A DNA stretch of 10,345 bases, taken from assembly GCA_002505355.1 (NCBI GenBank), contig DAUW01000006.1, positions 1 to 10,345 of the forward strand, given 5' to 3'. Numbering within the stretch: the stretch's first letter is position 1; each line of letters starts with the position of its first letter. The notes beneath the pieces were generated by a model, which saw nothing but the letters and a program-made list of their open reading frames with translations, did not search any database and was not told the origin of the DNA. The position numbers were made by a program, and so were the translations under genes. Below are positions 6,231-10,345 of the stretch, piece by piece. The stretch is from Euryarchaeota archaeon UBA229 (GTDB taxonomy: Archaea > Thermoplasmatota > Poseidoniia > Poseidoniales > Poseidoniaceae).

Positions 6231-7574
6231 ATGATCAACAACCAAGACATCACCCAAAAATTGATGGAGGCAGGTCTTGATGAAAAACACGCTCAACTAA
6301 TAATCGACATGGCTTGCCAACCCCCGGCAAAAGCCAGTGAAATAGGAAAACGACTCGGATTATCTAGAATGGACGCTTACAATTCTTTGAAGAAATTACA
6401 AGAAAAAGGACTGGTAAAGGCGACTTTAGATAAACCAATTAGATTCTTTGGCATGACAATTAATGAAGTATTCAAGCAAATAATTAGAACAAAAGAAATG
6501 GATTTGCGCAGAATGAACGAAAATTTAGATTCATTAACGTCATCTGGGCATTTCGCCATAGTTTCCAAGCAACCAAACCATGATGAAGATTCGTTTTCGG
6601 TTTTGAAGGATCGCCATACAATACATGCTACGATTGAGTCTATCGTCGCAGAAGCCGAGGACAAGATCTGGTTGCTACTTGGCAAGTGGGGAATACTTCA
6701 CATGTTGAGATCTGGATGTATGGATTCTGTTAAGGAAGCGCTGAACAGGAATGTTGAAGTGAAGCTAGTTGTATGTTTAGACGAAAAGACCGTGCGGTTT
6801 TATGATAATTTGGACAAGAGAATCGAAATAAGGCACCATCCGGATTTTAATCTGTGTGGAGTGTTTATTGACAACGAGGTTGGTATTCAGTTTGTGCAGA
6901 CCGAGGAATCACCCACCGGCAGGGGCAAGGAAGATACGGCGATTTTAATGGAATCTGATATGCTACTCACCGCACAAAGTGAATTATTGCGAATCCAATG
7001 GAATGCTGCTTCCTCATATCAAACGGCAAAGGCCAAGATGATTGACGGAATGATGACTGAGCCTTTGCGTTTATCGCTTGGCGAAGGGTCATTTTATGAG
7101 CGGTTCAAGGAGTCTATTAAACTGGGAATGGATAATAATTCAAATGCTGTTCTGACAAAACGTGGCCAAATTGTTGATAATAATTTGATCCCGCAATCAA
7201 ACCCTCTGTCGGTATTGGGAATCAACACAAATCAATTATTCCAGGATGTTGGTTTTAGAATCGGTCAAGAACTCGCAGTAAAACTACAGCATATCGATAA
7301 CGATGAAACTTTTTGGAGCAATATCAAAACAGAATGGCAGGATTTGGGGATGGGGGATTTAGAGTATGATAAATTACCTCCAAGCGTGATTACAGTTTTC
7401 GATGGCAATGCTTGTGAAGGGCAACCAGAGTCTTCACTCATGTTCTGTAACATGGATGAGAGTGTCATCGCTGGGGTTGTAAAAGAGCGTTATGATAAAT
7501 CAATTGATTCATGCAAACGACAATGCTCAAATGACGAGAGTTCCTGTTGCTACGAGATAACCATAATTCAATGA
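6231..7574 (+). CDS. TrmB-type HTH regulator with PLD-like middle and C-terminal V4R sensor domain
   Basis: The protein has 447 residues. Residues about 5-75 are a TrmB-family winged helix: LMEAGLDEKHAQLIIDMACQ, then KASEIGKRLGLSRMDAYNSLKKLQEKGLVKATLDKPIRFF. A linker helix (76-103, rich in K/R/E/L/M) follows, as is typical of TrmB proteins. Residues about 130-225 resemble the TrmB PLD-like effector domain (EDKIWLLLGKWGILHMLRSG; VFIDNEVGIQFV). No HxKxxxxD catalytic motif is present, which is normal for this regulator class. Residues about 335-445 look like a V4R (4-vinyl-reductase-like) ligand domain: DVGFRIGQELAVKL, then FCNMDESVIAGVV and C-x7-C (432, 440) before YEI. Cysteines 395, 406, 428, 432, 439 and 440 give it metal- or redox-sensing potential. 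A GGTGAG at 6222-6227, overlapping the TPR stop codon, serves as ribosome binding site. The ligand is unknown; the DNA target could be its own operon or the following iscA gene (inference). Confidence 0.82.
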   Translation: MINNQDITQKLMEAGLDEKHAQLIIDMACQPPAKASEIGKRLGLSRMDAYNSLKKLQEKGLVKATLDKPIRFFGMTINEVFKQIIRTKEMDLRRMNENLDSLTSSGHFAIVSKQPNHDEDSFSVLKDRHTIHATIESIVAEAEDKIWLLLGKWGILHMLRSGCMDSVKEALNRNVEVKLVVCLDEKTVRFYDNLDKRIEIRHHPDFNLCGVFIDNEVGIQFVQTEESPTGRGKEDTAILMESDMLLTAQSELLRIQWNAASSYQTAKAKMIDGMMTEPLRLSLGEGSFYERFKESIKLGMDNNSNAVLTKRGQIVDNNLIPQSNPLSVLGINTNQLFQDVGFRIGQELAVKLQHIDNDETFWSNIKTEWQDLGMGDLEYDKLPPSVITVFDGNACEGQPESSLMFCNMDESVIAGVVKERYDKSIDSCKRQCSNDESSCCYEITIIQ

Positions 7575-7590
7575 TCAATAATCAATGAAT
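7566..7590. repeat. Imperfect inverted repeat across the regulator stop codon
   Basis: The arms ATTCAATGAT (7566-7575) and ATCAATGAAT (7581-7590) are complementary at 9 of 10 positions, around a 5-base centre CAATA. The left arm contains the TGA stop of the regulator gene. It overlaps the perfect palindrome that follows, so the ATGAAT element is shared. It is AT-rich and lacks a T-run, so an operator or promoter role is more likely than an intrinsic terminator. Confidence 0.45.
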
Positions 7591-7602
7591 ACACATATTC
7601 AT
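7585..7602. promoter_or_regulatory. Perfect palindrome upstream of iscA, operator-like
   Basis: The sequence is ATGAATA-CACA-TATTCAT: two perfect 7-base arms around a 4-base centre, ending 24 bases before the iscA start codon. A further copy of the half-site TATTCAT occurs at 7623-7629 and includes the iscA ATG. Size and position suit binding of a dimeric helix-turn-helix regulator overlapping the promoter. The AT-rich right arm could also be part of a TATA element, in which case the transcript would be nearly leaderless. No regulator is identified; the TrmB/V4R protein encoded directly upstream is the obvious candidate. Confidence 0.5.
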
Positions 7603-7626
7603 AGATAGGAAGCGTGTAGGCTATTC

Positions 7627-8007
7627 ATGGACTGTGGAACTTGTGAGACTGCTGGGCCAGTCATTGTCCAAACACCCGAAGTGGTAAACGTTGAATTAAC
7701 CATTACGAAAAATGCTGAATCTATGTTAGAACAAGCATTTGGTGATGACAAGAGCATGGCTTTGTTGGTTGGTGTGCTATCTGGAGGTTGTTCTGGCTAT
7801 ATGTATGATCTGCAAATAGTTGATGACACTGATATCGATTGCCAAGAATTATCAATTTCAGGTTTTAGAATATTAGTCCCAAATTCGTCCAGCCACCTGC
7901 TAGATGGCATCGAGATTGATTATGAAGACAGGCTGATGGGTGGTGGCTTCAAGATTAACAATCCAAATGCTAAATCCTCCTGTGGTTGCGGTGAGTCCTT
8001 CGCCTAG
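7627..8007 (+). CDS. iscA: A-type iron-sulfur carrier protein (IscA/ErpA/HesB family)
   Basis: The protein has 126 residues. The family core runs from LTITKNAESMLEQAF (24-38) to the C-terminus. The three conserved cluster-ligating cysteines are present: C55 in LSGGCSGYMY and C119/C121 in SSCGCGESF. The LDGIEIDYEDRLMGGGFKINNPNAKS block (92-117) is characteristic. A-type proteins carry or assemble Fe-S clusters for delivery to apo-enzymes, especially [4Fe-4S] targets, in the cytosol. About 22 residues precede the core, beginning MDCGTCET, which adds an unusual N-terminal CxxC pair (C3, C6). The next ATG would be at residue 33, inside the core, so the start at 7627 is secure. A GTAGG lies 6 bases upstream. 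The gene is followed closely by a YgfZ/IBA57-type gene, the known functional partner of A-type carriers. No cysteine desulfurase or IscU/SufB is visible in the window. Confidence 0.9.
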   Translation: MDCGTCETAGPVIVQTPEVVNVELTITKNAESMLEQAFGDDKSMALLVGVLSGGCSGYMYDLQIVDDTDIDCQELSISGFRILVPNSSSHLLDGIEIDYEDRLMGGGFKINNPNAKSSCGCGESFA

Positions 8008-8012
8008 GTGAT
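8007..8012 (+). promoter_or_regulatory. Ribosome binding site of ygfZ overlapping the iscA stop
   Basis: GGTGAT begins on the last base of the iscA TAG and ends 3 bases before the ATG at 8016. It matches the 3' part of the classical GGAGGTGATC complement of 16S rRNA. The same arrangement (GGTGAG, 3 bases, ATG) occurs before the TrmB/V4R gene at 6222-6227. It fixes the ATG at 8016 over the later ATG at 8025 and indicates translational coupling. Confidence 0.65.
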
Positions 8013-8015
8013 AAA

Positions 8016-8714
8016 ATGCCTAGAATGGCATTTACCGATGCTAGAATCTTAGTGTTCTTAGGATCTGACAGGCAAAAATTCCTTGATGGATTGTCATCAA
8101 ATAAAGTTGAATTTGAGTCAAATGGAGTAGTTACTACGTTGTTTTTGGACAACAAGGCAAAAATAGTTGCTCAAGTACATCTTTTCTGTCTTGGAGAGTT
8201 GATTATAGGCATAACCATAACGGAGGATAGCCAAAGTTTTCTAGAATATTTGAATCAAAAAATACTCGGCCAAGAAGTGGCCATTAATGATATTACAAGC
8301 CTCAACCATATCGACATAATTTATGATGAGCCTAACATTGTCGATGGAGTTGTTGCCCAAAGTAACCACACAATAATCGGAATGAATAGGTTGTATCAGT
8401 TTGATATATATCCCAGTAAATTGCCACGCGAAAATGTTAGCAATGACTACCAATCATTTACTGAGTGGCGAATAAGTAACCTGATACCTTGGTATGGTTA
8501 TGAAATCTCAAGCAAAGTTAACCCGTATCAGTGTGGATTAAATTCACATGTTCATGAGAATAAAGGATGCTATACGGGGCAAGAGATACTGACCAGGATG
8601 CGCTCAAGAAACAAAGGTATGTGTGAACTAGAGGTTATCGACAACTTAGAAATTGACAAGCACAATGTTACAACTAAAGGAATCGAGCAATCGATTATTA
8701 TCAAGCGAGTTTAG
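8016..8714 (+). CDS. ygfZ: YgfZ/IBA57-type folate-binding-fold Fe-S maturation protein
   Basis: The protein has 232 residues and belongs to the GcvT-related YgfZ/IBA57 family. The signature K-G-C-Y-x-G-Q-E is present exactly, as KGCYTGQE (183-190), with the conserved Cys at 185, followed by the typical basic stretch ILTRMRSRNKG. The N-terminus (ARILVFLGSDRQKFLDGLSSNKV) matches the family's 'G.D...FL.GL.TNDV' start. Family members help build or repair [4Fe-4S] clusters in enzymes such as radical-SAM MiaB or mitochondrial aconitase, working with A-type carriers; this fits its place directly after iscA. At 232 residues it is clearly shorter than E. coli YgfZ (about 326) and stops soon after the signature, so most of the C-terminal barrel is reduced or absent. 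That may be normal for archaeal forms or a recent truncation. The last four bases overlap the end of mdh on the opposite strand. Confidence 0.85.
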   Translation: MPRMAFTDARILVFLGSDRQKFLDGLSSNKVEFESNGVVTTLFLDNKAKIVAQVHLFCLGELIIGITITEDSQSFLEYLNQKILGQEVAINDITSLNHIDIIYDEPNIVDGVVAQSNHTIIGMNRLYQFDIYPSKLPRENVSNDYQSFTEWRISNLIPWYGYEISSKVNPYQCGLNSHVHENKGCYTGQEILTRMRSRNKGMCELEVIDNLEIDKHNVTTKGIEQSIIIKRV

Positions 8715-9649
8715 TACCCCAATATTTCACTCAATTGTGATTGATAAAACTTGCCGGAACTTTGCAAACTGGATAATTCATCATCATTCAATTCAAGCTC
8801 AATTATTCTCTCGATACCGTTGGCTCCTAATATTACCGGAACACCGATATAGACATCCGTTAAGCCGTATTGACCAGTTAACAAAGCAGATGCGGGGATT
8901 AACCGTTTCCTATCGTTTAGCACCGCTTCTGCCATCACAGCCGCTGCTGATCCTGGAGCATAAAATGCTGAACCTCGCTCAAGAAGTTTGACTATCTCTC
9001 CACCGCCAGACGCAGTTCGTTGGCAAATTGCACTTATTTGATCACTACTTAGCAAGTGTGTTATGGCAATGCCTCCAGCGGTTGTAAATCTGGGCAGCGG
9101 AACCATAGTATCGCCGTGTCCTCCCAACACCATGGCTTGGACATCTTCCTCTGAACAACCCACTGCTTTAGCGACGAAGTGAGTCATGCGAGCGCTATCT
9201 AGGACCCCTGCTTGGCCACAGACTCTGTGTGCAGGAAAGCCAGTCACCTTTTGCATGTGATAAGTCATTAAATCCAGAGGATTTGTTACCATTATTATCA
9301 CTGAATCTGGTGCATGATGTTTGATCCCTTCGCCAACCTGTTTGACAATACTAGCATTCTTAGCGATTAAATCCTCCCGGGTCATCCCTGGTTGGCGTGG
9401 AAATCCGGATGTTACAACTACAACATCAGCTCCAGCAATATCCTCATAATTCGAGGTACCAGTTACAGTTCCATCATAATTTAGCACTTGTCCATTTTGT
9501 GACATGTCAAGGGCCTTTCCTTTGGCAAAACCCTCATAAATATCGAGCAAGACAATGTCTCCAAGTTTTTTTTGCGCTAACACAAATGCACATGTAGCTC
9601 CAACATTTCCTGCACCGATAACGGCAATTTTTTTCCGTAATTTAGACAT
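8711..9649 (-). CDS. mdh: Malate dehydrogenase (LDH-like, NAD-dependent type)
   Basis: The protein has 312 residues, full length for the LDH/MDH superfamily. The Rossmann loop is IGAGNVGAT (11-19), and an acidic D36 at the end of the second strand (LLDIYEG) favours NAD over NADP. The specificity loop reads GFPRQPGMTREDL (82-94). An Arg at the position that is Gln in lactate dehydrogenase (R85), together with PGMTR, indicates malate/oxaloacetate. R91, N123 (VTNPLD), D151 and R154 (VLDSARM) and catalytic H178 (LGGHGDTMVPL) are all present. It catalyses the reversible oxidation of malate to oxaloacetate in the citric acid cycle, in the cytosol. The ATG at 9649 is preceded by AGAGG with 9 bases spacing. 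It is transcribed divergently from pntA and ends tail to tail with ygfZ, overlapping by 4 bases (TTAG). Confidence 0.95.
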   Translation of the reverse strand: MSKLRKKIAVIGAGNVGATCAFVLAQKKLGDIVLLDIYEGFAKGKALDMSQNGQVLNYDGTVTGTSNYEDIAGADVVVVTSGFPRQPGMTREDLIAKNASIVKQVGEGIKHHAPDSVIIMVTNPLDLMTYHMQKVTGFPAHRVCGQAGVLDSARMTHFVAKAVGCSEEDVQAMVLGGHGDTMVPLPRFTTAGGIAITHLLSSDQISAICQRTASGGGEIVKLLERGSAFYAPGSAAAVMAEAVLNDRKRLIPASALLTGQYGLTDVYIGVPVILGANGIERIIELELNDDELSSLQSSGKFYQSQLSEILGY

Positions 9650-9806
9650 TTCAATAAGCCTCTAAATCATCCCAGTAAACGGCATAAAATAAGTTAGATG
9701 GTTGTTTTTCTAAAAGTGGTCATTATGAGTAATAAGCGTCTTATCTAAAAGCCTCCTAGGTCTGGGTGTCATTAGCCCGATTAGTACAATCTGGCCGGTG
9801 GTTGAA
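9650..9806. promoter_or_regulatory. Divergent promoter region between mdh and pntA
   Basis: These 157 bases carry no convincing gene. For mdh (minus strand), CTTATTTTATGCC (complement of 9681-9693) looks like an archaeal TATA element; initiation about 25 bases downstream would fall near 9661, giving a very short leader with AGAGG at 9663-9659. For pntA, TTATCTAAAA at 9741-9750 is a weaker TATA candidate, and GGTG at 9797-9800 lies 6 bases before its ATG. The octamer TCTAAAAG occurs twice as a direct repeat (9709-9716 and 9744-9751), a possible regulator site. No RNA gene structure was recognised. Confidence 0.5.
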
Positions 9807-10345
9807 ATGAGACTAGGTGTGCCGAAAGAATCAGAAGATGAAACAAGAGTAGCAATCGTTCCTTCGAGCATGAAAAAATTACTCAAAGCCGGCTTTGAAG
9901 TATGTGTAGAAACAGGTGCTGGAGACTCGGCGAATTATTCGGATGCCGAATATGAAGCTGCTGGAGCAAAACTGGTCACCAGACAAGAGGCATTGGCTTG
10001 TGAAAATGTTATTTGCATAAACTTCCCAGGTGTCGAAGGAATCGCCGCTAAGACCAACCTCGCATGCGTGGCAGACCCTTTTAGAAATCCACAATTCGTT
10101 AAACAATGTATTGAGTCAGACATTACACTAATGTCGATGGATATGATACCCCGAAGGTTATCGAGGGCCCAGTCTATGGATGTTAACTCTAGTCAAGACA
10201 ACTTGGCTGGATACAAGGCGGTATTGCTCGGTGCAGCAAATGTCCCAAAGGGCATTCCTATGATGACAACGTCTGCAGGTACTGTAAGGCCAGCGAAAGT
10301 TGTGGTGATGGGCAGTGGAGTTGCAGGACTACAAGCAATTGCGAC
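9807..10345 (+). CDS. pntA: NAD(P) transhydrogenase alpha subunit, N-terminal part (runs off the right edge)
   Basis: The frame starts at ATG 9807 and is open to the window end, giving 179 complete codons. The first residues MRLGVPKESEDETRVAIVPS match the start of the AlaDH/PNT N-terminal domain. AGFEVCVETGAGDSANYSDAEYEAAGA (28-54) follows. Two blocks separate PntA from alanine dehydrogenase: SMDMIPRRLSRAQSMDVNSSQDNLAGYKAVL (110-140), corresponding to 'P.I.RAQSMD.LSSQANIAGY', and MMTTSAGTVRPAKVVVMGSGVAGLQAIA (152-179), the start of the NAD-binding domain with G-x-G-x-x-G at 169-174. The enzyme passes hydride between NADH and NADP+, coupled to proton flow through its membrane part; this piece is the cytosolic NAD(H)-binding subunit. 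pntB and the rest should lie to the right. A GGTG ribosome binding site sits 6 bases upstream. It is divergent from mdh. Confidence 0.93.
   Translation, partial: MRLGVPKESEDETRVAIVPSSMKKLLKAGFEVCVETGAGDSANYSDAEYEAAGAKLVTRQEALACENVICINFPGVEGIAAKTNLACVADPFRNPQFVKQCIESDITLMSMDMIPRRLSRAQSMDVNSSQDNLAGYKAVLLGAANVPKGIPMMTTSAGTVRPAKVVVMGSGVAGLQAIA

Noticed and set aside
7566..7602. Intrinsic terminator of the TPR-regulator operon
   Set aside because: The inverted repeats are AT-rich with no following T-run, and they sit immediately upstream of iscA, so an operator reading fits better.
8653..8991. 112-codon plus-strand frame running opposite mdh
   Set aside because: It is antisense to the well-conserved end of mdh, overlaps ygfZ in another frame and shows no recognisable protein features.
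9768..9800. Sequence CCCGATTAGTACAATCTGGCC, reminiscent of a 23S rRNA 3' end on the other strand
   Set aside because: The resemblance is only a few bases, and the surrounding bases are not rRNA-like. The region is a promoter gap before pntA.

Overview
The window most likely comes from an archaeon, and the best guess is a Marine Group II/III-type euryarchaeon (Poseidoniales-like). This rests on protein content, not a search. The supporting points are a TrmB-type regulator fused to a V4R domain, a large TPR protein, a membrane-anchored Ig-like surface protein ending in a GLPPGWT-EQWQYYGQQYL tail, GGTGAT/GAGGG ribosome binding sites very close to start codons, and moderately AT-rich, tightly packed DNA. 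No rRNA, tRNA, CRISPR or mobile element was seen. No stretch over 300 bases lacks a gene; the longest gap is 157 bases.

Layout. Bases 1-2687 (+) hold a three-gene run: the 3' part of a cell-surface Ig-like protein with a C-terminal membrane anchor, a 57-residue two-helix membrane microprotein, and a PqqD-like (RRE-type) protein. Bases 2690-3979 (-) form a two-gene operon: an NADPH-dependent FMN reductase-like flavoprotein followed without a gap by an FGE-sulfatase-domain protein that lacks both catalytic cysteines. From a divergent promoter region at about 3980-4078, a second operon runs on the + strand: a 715-residue TPR protein and, 4 bases later, a TrmB-HTH / PLD-like / V4R regulator. After a 52-base gap rich in inverted repeats come an A-type Fe-S carrier (IscA) and a YgfZ/IBA57-type protein. 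The latter meets mdh (malate dehydrogenase, - strand) tail to tail with a 4-base overlap. A 157-base divergent promoter region separates mdh from pntA (NAD(P) transhydrogenase alpha subunit), which runs off the right edge.

How they may fit together. The right half is redox and Fe-S oriented. IscA and YgfZ/IBA57 are partners in [4Fe-4S] maturation in bacteria and mitochondria. Malate dehydrogenase and transhydrogenase both deal with NAD(H)/NADP(H) balance. A cysteine-rich V4R regulator lies just upstream of a palindromic, operator-like sequence in front of iscA. The hypothesis that this regulator controls iscA-ygfZ is inference, but it is the most system-like reading of the window. The left half is a surface/membrane module with an orphan RRE-like protein whose partner is not visible here.
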